From Inhella crocodyli (GTDB lineage Bacteria; Pseudomonadota; Gammaproteobacteria; Burkholderiales; Burkholderiaceae_C): a DNA stretch of 64,000 nt. Shown here piece by piece: positions 26,731 to 35,622 of the stretch; within the stretch, counting starts at the first letter, position 1, and each line of letters opens with the position of its first letter. The translations under genes and the position numbers were made by a program. Under the pieces are notes generated by a model. The model did no database searches. It had not been told where the DNA came from and worked only from the letters and a program-made list of their open reading frames with translations. The stretch spans positions 124,001 to 188,000 of the forward strand of contig NZ_SACM01000002.1 in assembly GCF_004004565.1 (NCBI RefSeq), written 5' to 3'.

Positions 26731-27371
26731 AGTCGATGCTGTGGTTGGGGGCGGCGGCGCTGAACGCCGCCCTGTTCATCGGGGCCGACTTGGGCCTGCT
26801 GCCCGAGCCCCTGCGCTGGATCGCCAAGCCGGCCGCCACGCTGGCCCTCATCGCGTGGGCCTGGCCGCGTGGCGAAACACAGCCGGTGCAGCGGCGTTGG
26901 CTTCGGGTCGGTCTGGTGGCCTCGCTCGCGGGCGACGTGGCCTTGCTGTGGCCGGCGCAGGGCTTCTTGCCCGGCTTGGTCAGCTTCCTGCTGGCGCACT
27001 TGGCCTTTGTGCGCAGCATGGCCGTGCGCAGCCGTTTTGGGGCGCCATGGAGGCCCTTCCTGGCTTACGGGGCGCTGGCCGCGGCGGTGCTGGCTTGGGT
27101 GATTTGGCCGGGCCTGCCAGGGGACCTGCGCGCGCCGGTGGTCATCTACGTGGCGGTGCTGGTGGCCATGGCCGGGCAGGGCGCGGCCTGGTGGTGGCGT
27201 TCGCGCGAGCGCGATGCGTGCTGGGCGGCGATGGGGGGCGCGCTCTTCCTGGCCTCCGACACCCTGCTGGCCGTGGACCGCTTCGGCGGGGGCGTGCCAC
27301 TGGCCAGCTTGGCCATCCACGCGCTGTACTGGGTGTCGATCGGCCTGATCAGCCGCTCGCTGCCGCGTTGA
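26727..27371 (+). CDS. YhhN-family membrane protein (lysoplasmalogenase-like)
   Basis: 214 aa with about eight membrane helices. VASLAGDVALLW and GGALFLASDTLLAVDRF are the two repeated Asp-bearing signatures of the YhhN/TMEM86 family. Animal members hydrolyse the vinyl ether of lysoplasmalogens; the bacterial role is not settled. The ATG overlaps the helicase stop by four bases (ATGA). The 3' end overlaps the convergent hybrid-kinase gene by 23 bases. Confidence 0.85.
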   Translation: MKSMLWLGAAALNAALFIGADLGLLPEPLRWIAKPAATLALIAWAWPRGETQPVQRRWLRVGLVASLAGDVALLWPAQGFLPGLVSFLLAHLAFVRSMAVRSRFGAPWRPFLAYGALAAAVLAWVIWPGLPGDLRAPVVIYVAVLVAMAGQGAAWWWRSRERDACWAAMGGALFLASDTLLAVDRFGGGVPLASLAIHALYWVSIGLISRSLPR

Positions 27372-29109
27372 CCTTGGCCAGGATCGCGCCCACCAACTCG
27401 CGACCCTCCACCGGCTTGTAGAACACGGGCAGGCCGGCTTCCTTGGCGGCGTGGATGCGCTCGGGGGCGGTGTCGCCGGTGATCAGCCAGGCCGGTGCTT
27501 GGCAGCCGGCTGCGCGCAGGCGCAGCAGCACGTCCAGGCCCGTGGCGCCCCCGCCCAGGCGGAAGTCGAGCACCACGGCGTCCACGCGCTGGGCCGCGGC
27601 CCACAGGGCCAAGGCGCTGTCGCCGTCGGCCGCGGCGTGCAAGGTCCAGCCCAGGGCTTCCAGGTACAGGCCCAAGGCCTCGCGGATGGGGGCCTCGTCG
27701 TCCACCAACAGCACCTGCAGGCGGGGGGCGCTGGGGCCGTCCAGGGGCATCAGGCCGCTGGGGCTGGCCGCCCTGGCGCTGATCTCCGGGGTGGGCGCCA
27801 GGGGCAACTTGAGGCGGAAGCAGCAGCCTTGGCCGGGCTCGCTTTCAAGGGTCAAGGGGACGTCCATCAGGTGGGCCAGGCGGTTCACGATGGCCAGGCC
27901 GAGGCCCAGGCCTTGCTGGCGGTCCCGCGCTGGATTGCCGACTTGGAAGAACTCTTCGAACACCCGCTCTTGCAGCTCCCGGGGGATGCCCGGGCCGGTG
28001 TCGCGCACCGCGATCCAAGCGTCCTGCCCGCGGGTGCTGAGCTCCAGGCGCACCTCGCCTTGCGGCGTGAACTTGATGGCATTGCCCACCAAGTTGCTGA
28101 GCACGCGGCGCAGCTGGGCCGCGTCGCCCCGGGCCCAGCAAGGCTGGGGTGGCAGTTCGGCCCACAGGGTCAGGCCGCGCTCTTGCGCCAAGGGCCGCAG
28201 GCCCTGGGTCACGCCGGTGACCAGCTCGGCCAGGTCAAAGGGCTCGCGGGCCACTTCCACGGCACCGGCGTCCAACTGGGAGATTTCCAGCAGGCTGTTG
28301 AGCAGCATTTGGCTTTCGCCCAGCGAGCGCCGCAAGCCCTGACCGACCCGACCGAGCTGGGCATCCTCCCGCAGCTTGGCCAAGGCCTCGATGGTGGCCA
28401 CGTTGTAGGCCAAGGCCGTGAGGGGCTGGCGCAGGTCGTGGCTGGCGGCGGCGAAAAAGCGCGTGCGCGCCTCGTTGGCCCGCTCGGCCGCCGCATGCGC
28501 CTCGCTCAGGCGCACGTTGGTGCGCAACAGCGCCAGCTGCGCGCGACCCTGGTCGCGCACGTAGTTCGTCAGCGAGGCCAAGAGCACCAACACCAGCACC
28601 GCGGGCAGCCAGGCCCCGAAGCCCCCGGCCATCAGCCAGGCCGAGGCGTGGCCGATGCCCCGCACCGAGGCGTAGGCCACGTAGCCGCGCACGTCGCCGG
28701 CGGCCGGCGCCACGGCCCCCGCCGCCGCGCCCGTGATCACCATCGAAAACAGGTAGTGCAGCGGCTGCAGGGGCTCCTGGAACAGGACCAGGGCCAGGCC
28801 CACGTAGCCCGCGGCGATGAGCATGGGCGACAGGGACATGACCCGCATGACCTCGGCGTCGCTGAAGCGCTTGTCCTCGTGCATCCACTCCAGCAGGCTG
28901 CCCCGCCCGTGCACCACCAAGGCCATGTAGGGCAGGTAGATCCAAAGCACCTCGCCATGCCCGAGGGCGATCGTGACCCAGGCCACCACCAGCTCGGCCA
29001 CGGTGTGCGGCAGGCGCACGCGACGGGCCTGCTCCAGGCCCTGGCGCACCCGCTCGGCGCGCAGCTGCTGCGCTTCGGCTGCGGCGTGTTGGGTGGCGCT
29101 GGCGCTCAC
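27349..29109 (-). CDS. Hybrid sensor histidine kinase with C-terminal receiver
   Basis: 586 aa from a GTG at 29109 that overlaps the upstream stop (GTGA). Five or six N-terminal membrane helices (about 30-190) have no large periplasmic loop. The HisKA helix carries the phospho-acceptor His224 in ASHDLRQPLTAL, and the ATPase domain has NLVGNAIKFTPQG, DTGPGIP and GLGLGLAIV. A receiver domain follows with Asp515 in VVLDFRLGG, then LITGD and FYKPV. The membrane-embedded sensor suggests a signal in or near the membrane. It is co-transcribed with the LuxR-type regulator, its probable partner. Confidence 0.92.
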   Translation of the reverse strand: MSASATQHAAAEAQQLRAERVRQGLEQARRVRLPHTVAELVVAWVTIALGHGEVLWIYLPYMALVVHGRGSLLEWMHEDKRFSDAEVMRVMSLSPMLIAAGYVGLALVLFQEPLQPLHYLFSMVITGAAAGAVAPAAGDVRGYVAYASVRGIGHASAWLMAGGFGAWLPAVLVLVLLASLTNYVRDQGRAQLALLRTNVRLSEAHAAAERANEARTRFFAAASHDLRQPLTALAYNVATIEALAKLREDAQLGRVGQGLRRSLGESQMLLNSLLEISQLDAGAVEVAREPFDLAELVTGVTQGLRPLAQERGLTLWAELPPQPCWARGDAAQLRRVLSNLVGNAIKFTPQGEVRLELSTRGQDAWIAVRDTGPGIPRELQERVFEEFFQVGNPARDRQQGLGLGLAIVNRLAHLMDVPLTLESEPGQGCCFRLKLPLAPTPEISARAASPSGLMPLDGPSAPRLQVLLVDDEAPIREALGLYLEALGWTLHAAADGDSALALWAAAQRVDAVVLDFRLGGGATGLDVLLRLRAAGCQAPAWLITGDTAPERIHAAKEAGLPVFYKPVEGRELVGAILAKVNAAASG

Positions 29110-29726
29110 GGCTGGGCGCCGCGTGCCAGGTGCGCGGCTTCGCCGCGTTTGCCCACGCCCAAGGTTTGCAGGATCACGCGCACGTGGCTCTTCACGGTGC
29201 TCTCGCCGATGCCCAGCTCTCGGGCAATCTGCTTGTCCGAGGCGCCGCGCACCATGGCGCGGTAAACGTCGGCCTGGCGGGGCGTCAGGTCGGGGAACAG
29301 GGTGGCCACGTCCAGGGCAGGCAGGCCGTCGCGCGCCGCCACCGAGGGCGGCAGCGCGGCGCGCTGGCCGGCGAGCACGGCGCTCAGGGTGTCGATCAGC
29401 TCTTGCGGCTCGGCGGACTTGCGCACGTAACCGGCCACGCCCAAGGCCCAGGCCTGGCGCATCACGGCCTCGCGGTCGTCGCCCGAAACGACGACGATGG
29501 GCGCGGTGCAGCCGGCTTGGCGCAAGGATTGGATGGCGGCGGCCCCGTCCGTGGACTCGAGCCACCAGTCGAGCAGCACCAGCTGAAAGGGAATCGAGGC
29601 CACCAACTGTTCCGCGCTGGCCAGGGTCTTGGCCTTGTCCAGCGAGAGATCGGGAAGCACGACCTGGAGCAAGAGCTCCAGCGAGTCGCCGATCAGTTGG
29701 TGGTCCTCGATCCAAAGTGCGCGCAT
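29106..29726 (-). CDS. NarL/LuxR-family response regulator
   Basis: 206 aa from the ATG at 29726 (MRALWIEDHQ), the usual receiver start; a longer form from 29816 is open but less likely. Phospho-acceptor Asp53 lies in LVLLDWWLES, followed by VVVSGDD and GYVRKSAEP. The LuxR-type helix-turn-helix LTPRQADVYRAMVRGASDKQ and ELGIGESTVKSHVRVIL ends the protein. It is the first gene of a two-gene operon with a hybrid kinase. It is divergent from a beta-helix protein gene; the space between holds a 16-base near-palindrome. Confidence 0.92.
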   Translation of the reverse strand: MRALWIEDHQLIGDSLELLLQVVLPDLSLDKAKTLASAEQLVASIPFQLVLLDWWLESTDGAAAIQSLRQAGCTAPIVVVSGDDREAVMRQAWALGVAGYVRKSAEPQELIDTLSAVLAGQRAALPPSVAARDGLPALDVATLFPDLTPRQADVYRAMVRGASDKQIARELGIGESTVKSHVRVILQTLGVGKRGEAAHLARGAQP

Positions 29727-29815
29727 GGGTTCTGCAATCTGCAGCCTCCCTCCCATGCGCCAGCGTCGCGATGACAGCTTGGCGCGCAGGTTATCGGCTG
29801 GGTTCTGGGGTGACA

Positions 29816-29831
29816 TCCTCCGTCCGGAGGA
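29816..29831. promoter_or_regulatory. 16-base near-palindrome in a divergent promoter region
   Basis: TCCTCCG TC CGGAGGA lies 90 bases before the LuxR-type regulator start and 67 bases before the beta-helix start. NarL-family regulators bind short dyads, so it is a candidate autoregulatory site. Confidence 0.35.
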
Positions 29832-29898
29832 GACGGGGGCGATGGTCGCACAGCGCCCCCCGAATGCCGGGGGTCACAGGATGGCATGCTCCCACGCC

Positions 29899-30840
29899 AT
29901 GCAACGCCGCACCGTCTTGGCCACCTTGCCCCTGCTCGCGTCGACCGCCTCGGCGGCGGCCCGCACCTGGACCGTGGGCGCGCCCGGCGGCCCCGCCACC
30001 CTGGCCGAGGCCCTGCGCCAGGCGCAGGACGGCGACACCGTGGCCCTGCCCCCCGGGGTGCACCGCGGCGGTGGCGTCGTGACCCAGGCGCGCCTCACCC
30101 TGCGCGGCCTGGGCGAGGGCGCGGTGCTGGACGGCACCGGAGCGGCCCTGCCCGAGGGCAAGGCCCTGCTGGTGCTGCGCGGGGGGGACGTGCGCGTGGA
30201 AGGGCTTGGCTTTCGCGGGGCGCGCGTGCCCGATGGCAATGGGGCCGGCATCCGCTTGGAGCGCGGGCGGCTGCACGCTGTGGATTGCCGCTTTGACGAC
30301 AACGAAATGGGCCTGCTGACCGGCAACGAGGCGCAAACCCGCCTGGAGCTGGAGCGCTGCACCTTCGATCAAGCCCCGCCGGACTCCGGACGTGGGCTGC
30401 ACCACCTGCTGTACATCGGCGCCATCGCCCAGGCGCGGGTGCAGGCGTGTCGTTTCCGGTTCGGGGCGCGGGGCGGCCAGGGCCACCTGCTGAAGTGCCG
30501 GGCCCGAGAGGCCGAGGTGCTCGATTGCGAGCTCGGCTGGGACGACCCCCAGGGCACGGCCTCCTACGAGCTCGACTTCCCCAACGGCGGGCAGGTGCTG
30601 CTGCGCGGCAACCACATCGCGCAGGGGCCGGCTTCGCCCAACCGCACCCTGGTGGCCTTTGGCGCGGAGGCCCGGCCGAACGATGCGCGCGCGCACCGCC
30701 TGCGCATCGAGGACAACGCCTTTCGCAGCGCGGGCGCCGACGCCCTGTGGTGGCGCGTCTGGACCGATCGCGTGGGGAGGGCGGTGCCCGTGGAGGCGCG
30801 CGGCAACCGCTTCGAGGGGGCAGGGCGCGCGCTGGCCTGA
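29899..30840 (+). CDS. Exported right-handed beta-helix protein
   Basis: 313 aa from the ATG at 29899; an in-frame ATG at 29881 adds six residues. The signal MQRRTVLATLPLLASTASAAA has the double Arg of a Tat substrate. The rest consists of short repeating turns typical of parallel beta-helix (pectin-lyase-like) proteins, for example RLTLRGLGEGAVLDGTG, GVHRGGGVV and HRLRIEDNAFRSAG. No lyase catalytic set can be assigned. It may bind or modify a polysaccharide. It stands alone and converges on the LytTR regulator gene with 13 bases between. Confidence 0.75.
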   Translation: MQRRTVLATLPLLASTASAAARTWTVGAPGGPATLAEALRQAQDGDTVALPPGVHRGGGVVTQARLTLRGLGEGAVLDGTGAALPEGKALLVLRGGDVRVEGLGFRGARVPDGNGAGIRLERGRLHAVDCRFDDNEMGLLTGNEAQTRLELERCTFDQAPPDSGRGLHHLLYIGAIAQARVQACRFRFGARGGQGHLLKCRAREAEVLDCELGWDDPQGTASYELDFPNGGQVLLRGNHIAQGPASPNRTLVAFGAEARPNDARAHRLRIEDNAFRSAGADALWWRVWTDRVGRAVPVEARGNRFEGAGRALA

Positions 30841-30853
30841 GCCCCAGCGGGCC

Positions 30854-31669
30854 TCACATGCCCTTGAAGAGGTGCGTGTAGCTGCGACTGACTTCGAGCT
30901 TGTCGTTGGCGCCGCGCACGCTCACCAGTTGGCGGCCGCGGAAGTCACGGCTGATGCCCGAAATGGCCTTCACGTTGACCAAGGTGCTGCGGTGGATTTG
31001 CCAGAACAGGTGCGGGTCGAGCTCGTCGACGAGCTCCTTGATGGGCTTGCGGATCAGGGCCTCGACGGTTTCGGTTTGCACCCGCGTGTACTTCTCGTCG
31101 CTGATGAAGAACAGCACCTCGGTGACCGGAATCATGCGGATCTCTTGCCCCACGCTGGCCTGGATCCATTCCAGGTGGCGCGGCGGCTGCCCGCTTTGCA
31201 GGCTGCTCAGGCGCTGCAGCAGCTGTTGCAGGGGCTTGGCGGTGGGCAGGTCGTCGGCGCCAGCGCTGGCGCTGGGGTCGCGCGCAGCCAGGCGCTTTTT
31301 GAGCCGCTCCACGGTCAATTGCAGGCGTTCGCGTTCGGCGGGCTTGAGCACGTAGTCGGCCACACCCTGCTCGAAGGCCTCCACCGCGTACTGGTCGTAG
31401 GCCGTGATGAAGACGATCTCGGGCGTGCACCAGTTGTCGTCTTCGGGCAGCTGGGCGATTTGCTTGGCGGCCTCGACGCCGGTGAGGCCGGGCATGCGGA
31501 TGTCCAAGAGGCAGATGTCGGGCTTGTGCTCCTGCGTGAGGGCCACGGCCTCCAGGCCGTTCTTGGCCTCGGCCACGATCTCCAGCTCGGGCCACACCTC
31601 GGTCAGGCGGGCGCGCAGCTGTTCGCGCATCAGGCGTTCGTCATCGGCCAGCACGGCACGCACGGTCAT
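30854..31669 (-). CDS. LytTR-family response regulator
   Basis: 271 aa. The receiver domain has phospho-acceptor Asp56 in ICLLDIRMPG, followed by VFITAYDQYAVEAF and VLKPAERERL. A linker leads to a C-terminal LytTR DNA-binding domain (about 165-270) with FFISDEKYTRV, HLFWQIHRSTLVNV and YTHLFKGM. Such regulators bind pairs of direct repeats and often act on cell-envelope or virulence genes. It is the last gene of an operon with a LytS-type kinase and a small membrane protein, a standard kinase-regulator pair apart from the gene between them. Confidence 0.93.
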   Translation of the reverse strand: MTVRAVLADDERLMREQLRARLTEVWPELEIVAEAKNGLEAVALTQEHKPDICLLDIRMPGLTGVEAAKQIAQLPEDDNWCTPEIVFITAYDQYAVEAFEQGVADYVLKPAERERLQLTVERLKKRLAARDPSASAGADDLPTAKPLQQLLQRLSSLQSGQPPRHLEWIQASVGQEIRMIPVTEVLFFISDEKYTRVQTETVEALIRKPIKELVDELDPHLFWQIHRSTLVNVKAISGISRDFRGRQLVSVRGANDKLEVSRSYTHLFKGM

Positions 31670-31694
31670 CGGGGTCTCCCAGGGGTCGTTGGTG

Positions 31695-32102
31695 TCAGGC
31701 CGCGACTGTAGGGCGCGAGCGGCGGGCCAGCCAGACCACGAGCAAGACCGGGATCAGGATGGGGCCGGTGACGACGAGCGACACACCGAGCAAAGCGACC
31801 AGCACCGCGCCGAGGCCGACCGCGAGCACCAAGAGCGGCACCCCCACCCCGACGATCAGCACCAGGGGCACGACGATCACCAAGGTGAGGCCCGTGACCA
31901 AGGCGGCGACCAAGCCGCCGCCCAGGCCCAGGCGCTCGTCCATCACCCAATCGTCCACCGGCTGGCCGTCCACGACCACGTGCCAGTGGCCGCTGTCTTG
32001 CCAGCCGTCGAAGGCGGTGCCGATGGCCAAGGTGCCCACCGCCATGCTGAGCACGAGCAGGATGACAAAGGTCCAGAAGGTCCACTTGAAGAACTTGGCC
32101 AT
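31695..32102 (-). CDS. Small three-helix membrane protein of a LytS/LytTR operon
   Basis: 135 aa from the ATG at 32102. One N-terminal helix (FWTFVILLVLSMAVGTLAIG), a short exposed loop containing SGHWHVVVDGQPVDDWV, then a long hydrophobic stretch that can form two helices (GGLVAALVTGLTLVIVVPL onward) and a basic end. No family was recognised. The start lies two bases after the kinase stop, and the gene is followed 25 bases later by the regulator. A role in sensing or in modulating the kinase is likely from position alone. Confidence 0.65.
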   Translation of the reverse strand: MAKFFKWTFWTFVILLVLSMAVGTLAIGTAFDGWQDSGHWHVVVDGQPVDDWVMDERLGLGGGLVAALVTGLTLVIVVPLVLIVGVGVPLLVLAVGLGAVLVALLGVSLVVTGPILIPVLLVVWLARRSRPTVAA

Positions 32103-32104
32103 GA

Positions 32105-33622
32105 TCAGGCTCCTTGGGTTGGGTTGGGGGCGCCGCTGGCGGTGCCGTTGTGGTTGCTGCGGTAGGGCACTTGGATGCGCACCACCGTGCCGCAGGGCTG
32201 GTTCTCGGCCACGGTGAGGCTGGCCTTGTTGCCGTAGAGAAGCTGCAAGCGCTCGCGGGTGTTGGCCAGACCCACGCCCGTGCCGCTGGTGCCGGCGCGG
32301 CCGAAGCCCAGGCCGGTGTCGGCCACCTGGACGACGAGGTCGCCGTGCTCGATGTGGGCCGAGACCACCAGGCTGCCGCCTTCGGGCTTGGGCTCCAGGC
32401 CGTGCTTGATGGCGTTCTCGACCAGTCCTTGGATGATCATGGGCGGGAATTCGGCCGACAGCAGGCCGTCGGGTACCTCGATGCGCCATTGCAGGCGCTC
32501 TTCCATGCGCACCGACAAGATCTCCAGGTAAGGGCGCACCACCGCCACTTCGCGGGCCAGGTCGCGCACCTTTTGCTGGCCGCTGGCCTCGCGCATGGTG
32601 GGCATGGTGGCGCGCAGCAGGGCGATCAGGTTGCGCTGCATCTGGCTGGCGCGCTTGGGGTCGGTTTCGATCAGGTGATCGATGGAGGCCAGGGTGTTGA
32701 ACAGGAAATGCGGCTCCACCTGGGCCTGCATGGTTTGCAGGCGGGCTTCCACGAGCTGGCGCTTCAGGGCTTCGGCCTCGGCGGTTTCCTCGGCGGCGGC
32801 GGCTTTGGCCTCGGCCTCCTTGCGGCCCTTGTAGAGCGCCTTGACGGCGATGCTGAACACCACCCACCACAGGGCGATGTCTTGCAGGAAGTCGCCCCAG
32901 CGCAGGGTGCGCACACGGGTCTCTTGGCGGGCGTGGCGCTCGGCGGCCTTGGCCTTGGCCTGTTGCTTCACCGCCTTGGCGATCTCTTTCTCGGCCTGCT
33001 GCTTGGCGGCCTTGGCCTCCTCGAGGGCGCGCTTGACGTCGGCCTCGATCTGCTTGGCATTGCGCTCGAGTTCGCGGCGCAGGGCTTCGGCGGCCTCGGG
33101 GGGCAGGCGGATGTCCAAGACCGTGGCCGGTGCCGAGGCGGCGCTGCTGGCACCGGGGGCGGGTGGGGCCACGATGCGCACGCCTTCGGGGCTGATGTTG
33201 ACCTCGGCGGCCTCTTGCGTGGCGCCCTTGGGGCCGATGCGCACGCCGTGCTTGCCGATGCTGATCTCGACGCCGTCGCCGCCGGCGTCGGTGCTGGGCG
33301 GCTCGGCGTCCGGGGCCTCGGGCGGAGCCGGTTCGTTGTCCGCCGGGTCGGGGGCGTCTTCCACGTTGGGCGGGTCCATCGGGTCGGTCCGCTCGAACTG
33401 CACCGATTCGGTGATCCGCATGGTGAACGGCCACATGCCGGTCAGGTAGTGGGTGCCGATCAGCAGGATCAACGCGTAAGCCGCGAATCGCCACCAACTC
33501 ATCGCCACCAGCCAGCCGGCGTAGCGGTGGAAGGCGTTGATCGTCACCGTGGCCCAGCGCGACAGGCGGTCGCGCCACACGGGGTCGGTGATCCAGTTGG
33601 GGATGCGGGGCGAGGCTTTCAT
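32105..33622 (-). CDS. LytS/YehU-type sensor histidine kinase with unusual extracytoplasmic region
   Basis: 505 aa from the ATG at 33622. TM1 lies at about 44-60. An extracytoplasmic part (about 65-245) is made of an acidic Pro-rich stretch, two related Gly-Val segments (VEISIGKHGVRIG and VNISPEGVRIV), and a long Ala/Lys/Glu coiled coil (about 175-235). TM2 is at about 249-263. The cytoplasmic His_kinase domain has phospho-acceptor His305 in QVEPHFLFNTLASI, then the N-box LVENAIKHGLEP and G-box VADTGLGFG. The partner is the LytTR regulator two genes on. The sensing region does not match a named domain known to me. Confidence 0.88.
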   Translation of the reverse strand: MKASPRIPNWITDPVWRDRLSRWATVTINAFHRYAGWLVAMSWWRFAAYALILLIGTHYLTGMWPFTMRITESVQFERTDPMDPPNVEDAPDPADNEPAPPEAPDAEPPSTDAGGDGVEISIGKHGVRIGPKGATQEAAEVNISPEGVRIVAPPAPGASSAASAPATVLDIRLPPEAAEALRRELERNAKQIEADVKRALEEAKAAKQQAEKEIAKAVKQQAKAKAAERHARQETRVRTLRWGDFLQDIALWWVVFSIAVKALYKGRKEAEAKAAAAEETAEAEALKRQLVEARLQTMQAQVEPHFLFNTLASIDHLIETDPKRASQMQRNLIALLRATMPTMREASGQQKVRDLAREVAVVRPYLEILSVRMEERLQWRIEVPDGLLSAEFPPMIIQGLVENAIKHGLEPKPEGGSLVVSAHIEHGDLVVQVADTGLGFGRAGTSGTGVGLANTRERLQLLYGNKASLTVAENQPCGTVVRIQVPYRSNHNGTASGAPNPTQGA

Positions 33623-33855
33623 GGGGTGGACTGTAGGGAGCCCGGCCCGGGCGGTCGCGCGGCGTGTGACACGCCGTGCGGGTGGGGTGACGAAATGCAT
33701 CCCGGGCGGACGAGCCGGTCGGGCCGGCGGTGCACGAGCGAACGCCCCATGGGCCAGGGGTGGGCGTTGGCGTGACATCCGTCACGCAGGTCAGGGTGGG
33801 CCCCAGAACGACAAAGCCCCGCCAGGGCGGGGCTTTTCTGAGGCCGGGTTGGCGC
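33623..33855. other. Gap upstream of the LytS-type kinase operon
   Basis: 233 bases without a gene. It should hold the promoter of the kinase operon. It contains the terminator of the YceI gene at 33813-33837. A GTGTGACACGCCGTGC stretch around 33663 is weakly dyadic. Nothing else stands out. Confidence 0.5.
33813..33837 (-). terminator. Rho-independent terminator of the b561-YceI-YceI operon
   Basis: AAAGCCCCGCC and GGCGGGGCTTT form an 11-bp inverted repeat with almost no spacer, so the real loop is about four bases. T runs are present on both sides (three on the minus strand, four on the plus strand). It lies 19 bases after the stop of the last YceI gene. Confidence 0.8.
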
Positions 33856-34431
33856 TCAGGGCTGCTTGACGCCCTCCACTTGAATCACCAGGCGAATGTC
33901 GTCCGGCAAGAAGGCCGTCATCTTGTCCATGCCCCACTGGCTGCGTTTGATCGTGGTGCTGAAGTCGCCAGCACACACTTGACGCTTGATCATGGGGTGC
34001 ATGAAGCAGCCGTAGCTGTCCGCCTTGAGGGTGACGGGGAGCGTCTTGCCCAGCATGGTCAAGGTGCCGCCGACGGACACAATTTTTTCCCCATCGAATG
34101 CGAACTGCTCGCCAACGAACTTGGCCGACGGGTGGACTTCGGCGTTGAAGAAGTCAGGACCCTTCAAGTGCTTGTCGAAGGCCGCCGTCCCGGTGTTGAT
34201 GCTGCCCATGTCAATCGTGACCTCGACCTTGCCGGTCTTGGCCGTCGGGTCGATGGTGATCGTGCCTTCCTTCTTGTCGAAGCGTCCGCGGTTCGTGCTG
34301 AAGCCGAAGTTGAAGTGCTTGGCTTCGAAGGTCACGAAGGTGTGGGTGGGGTCAATCGCGTAGGTGGCCGATTGGGCCTGGGCGGCACCTGCGAGGGCCA
34401 GGGCGGCCAGGGCGAACAGGGTCTTGCGCAT
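33856..34431 (-). CDS. YceI-family periplasmic protein
   Basis: 191 aa from the ATG at 34431. The signal peptide MRKTLFALAALALAGAAQAQS precedes a YceI lipocalin-like barrel. Typical segments are YAIDPTHTFVTFEAKHF, GTITIDPTAKTGKVEVTIDM, FDKHLKGPDFFNAEVHPSAKF and SQWGMDKMT. YceI barrels bind long isoprenoid or other hydrophobic molecules. It is the last gene of an operon with a second YceI gene (29 bases upstream) and a cytochrome b561, a common pairing. Its codon use is slightly less G+C-biased than its neighbours. Confidence 0.93.
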   Translation of the reverse strand: MRKTLFALAALALAGAAQAQSATYAIDPTHTFVTFEAKHFNFGFSTNRGRFDKKEGTITIDPTAKTGKVEVTIDMGSINTGTAAFDKHLKGPDFFNAEVHPSAKFVGEQFAFDGEKIVSVGGTLTMLGKTLPVTLKADSYGCFMHPMIKRQVCAGDFSTTIKRSQWGMDKMTAFLPDDIRLVIQVEGVKQP

Positions 34432-34460
34432 GGGAACGATCTCCAAGGGGGGAAGGAACA

Positions 34461-35018
34461 TCACAGCGGCGCCATGCCGCTGAACTGGAACTTGAACTTC
34501 ACCAGCACGTCGGCGGCGACGATGCTGGTGTCGCTCCACTCGCCGTCACCGATCTTCCAATCGGTGCGCTTGAGGTTGAACTGGCCGGTGGCGGTGCTGT
34601 TGGCACCGGCCTGGGTGAGGGTGAGCTGCACGGTCAGGGGCTTGGTCTGGCCCTTGAGCGTGAAGGGGCCGCTGAGCTCGAACTTGCCGCCGCCCAGGGC
34701 CTTCACGCTTTGGGCGGTGAAGCTGGCGTTGGGCTGGCGCTTGCTGTCCAGCCACTCGGGCTTCATCAACTCAGCCTCGACGTCGGCCGCGCCCATGCTG
34801 GCGCTGGCCAGGTTGATGCCGATTTGCACCTTGGCCGCCTGGGGCTGCTTGGGGTTGAAGGCGAAGCCGGGCAGGCTGAAGGTTTTGAAGCGGCCTTCGA
34901 CCGGCACGCCCATTTGCTTGCTGACGAAAACGATCTCGCTGCCCGCGGGGACCAGGGTTTGCGCCTGGGCCAAGCCGAAGCCAGCCAGCAGGGCGGTGCT
35001 GAGGAGAAAGCGTTTCAT
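34461..35018 (-). CDS. YceI-family periplasmic protein, second copy
   Basis: 185 aa. Signal peptide MKRFLLSTALLAGFGLAQAQ, then a YceI barrel: GSEIVFVSKQMGVPVEGRF, VQIGINLASASMGAADVEAEL, SKRQPNASFTAQSV and LKRTDWKIGDGEW. It differs clearly from the downstream copy, so this is not a recent duplication; the two may bind different ligands or form a relay with the b561. The start codon directly follows the b561 stop (TGAATG). Confidence 0.93.
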   Translation of the reverse strand: MKRFLLSTALLAGFGLAQAQTLVPAGSEIVFVSKQMGVPVEGRFKTFSLPGFAFNPKQPQAAKVQIGINLASASMGAADVEAELMKPEWLDSKRQPNASFTAQSVKALGGGKFELSGPFTLKGQTKPLTVQLTLTQAGANSTATGQFNLKRTDWKIGDGEWSDTSIVAADVLVKFKFQFSGMAPL

Positions 35019-35564
35019 TCAGTCCTTTCCGGGCCACATGCGGGCCAGCAGGCGGTCGCGGTCGATCAGTTGGTGCTTCAGCGCGGCGCCCACGTGGGCG
35101 GCGATCAGCACGGCCAGGCTCCAGGCCGCGATCTTGTGGAGGCCTTTGAGCGTTTCGGCCAGTTCTTTGTTCGGCCCGACCCAGTCGGGCAGCGGCAGCA
35201 CGCCGAACCACACCACGGGGAAGCCAGCGGCGTTGCTGTAGGCCCAGCCGAGCAGGGGCACGGCGGCCATCAGCACGTACAGCAGGCCGTGCACCGCGTG
35301 GGCGGCGCGGGCCTGCCACAGCGGGGCGGGCACCTCGGCAGGCGGGCGGTGGGTGGCCCGCCAAGCAAAACGGACGACGAACAGCAGCAGCAGGGTGATG
35401 CCGAACCACTTGTGCCAGTTGATGAGCTTCAGGCGGGCCAAGGACATCGGCAGTTCGCTGGCGTACCAGCCCACGGCGATGGCGCCGATCAGGCCCAAGG
35501 CCATGACCCAGTGCAGGGCCATGGCGGTGCGGGTGTAGCGGCGGGGGGTGGAGCTCAGCGGCAT
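35019..35564 (-). CDS. Cytochrome b561-type membrane protein
   Basis: 181 aa with four membrane helices. Haem-ligand His residues are placed as in bacterial b561: RYTRTAMALHWVMALGLIG on helix 1, KLINWHKWFGITLLLL on helix 2, ARAAHAVHGLLYVLMAAVP on helix 3, and LHKIAAWSLAVLIAAHVGAALKH at the end (quoted in part). The family moves electrons from quinol across the inner membrane. It is the first gene of an operon with two YceI proteins; oxidation or reduction of a YceI-bound lipid is a reasonable but unproved link. Confidence 0.9.
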   Translation of the reverse strand: MPLSSTPRRYTRTAMALHWVMALGLIGAIAVGWYASELPMSLARLKLINWHKWFGITLLLLFVVRFAWRATHRPPAEVPAPLWQARAAHAVHGLLYVLMAAVPLLGWAYSNAAGFPVVWFGVLPLPDWVGPNKELAETLKGLHKIAAWSLAVLIAAHVGAALKHQLIDRDRLLARMWPGKD

Positions 35565-35622
35565 GGGGGTCAGTGTCCGGTGGAGCAGGCGAGCTTAGGT
35601 CGCGCTGCGTTGCATGCTTGTT

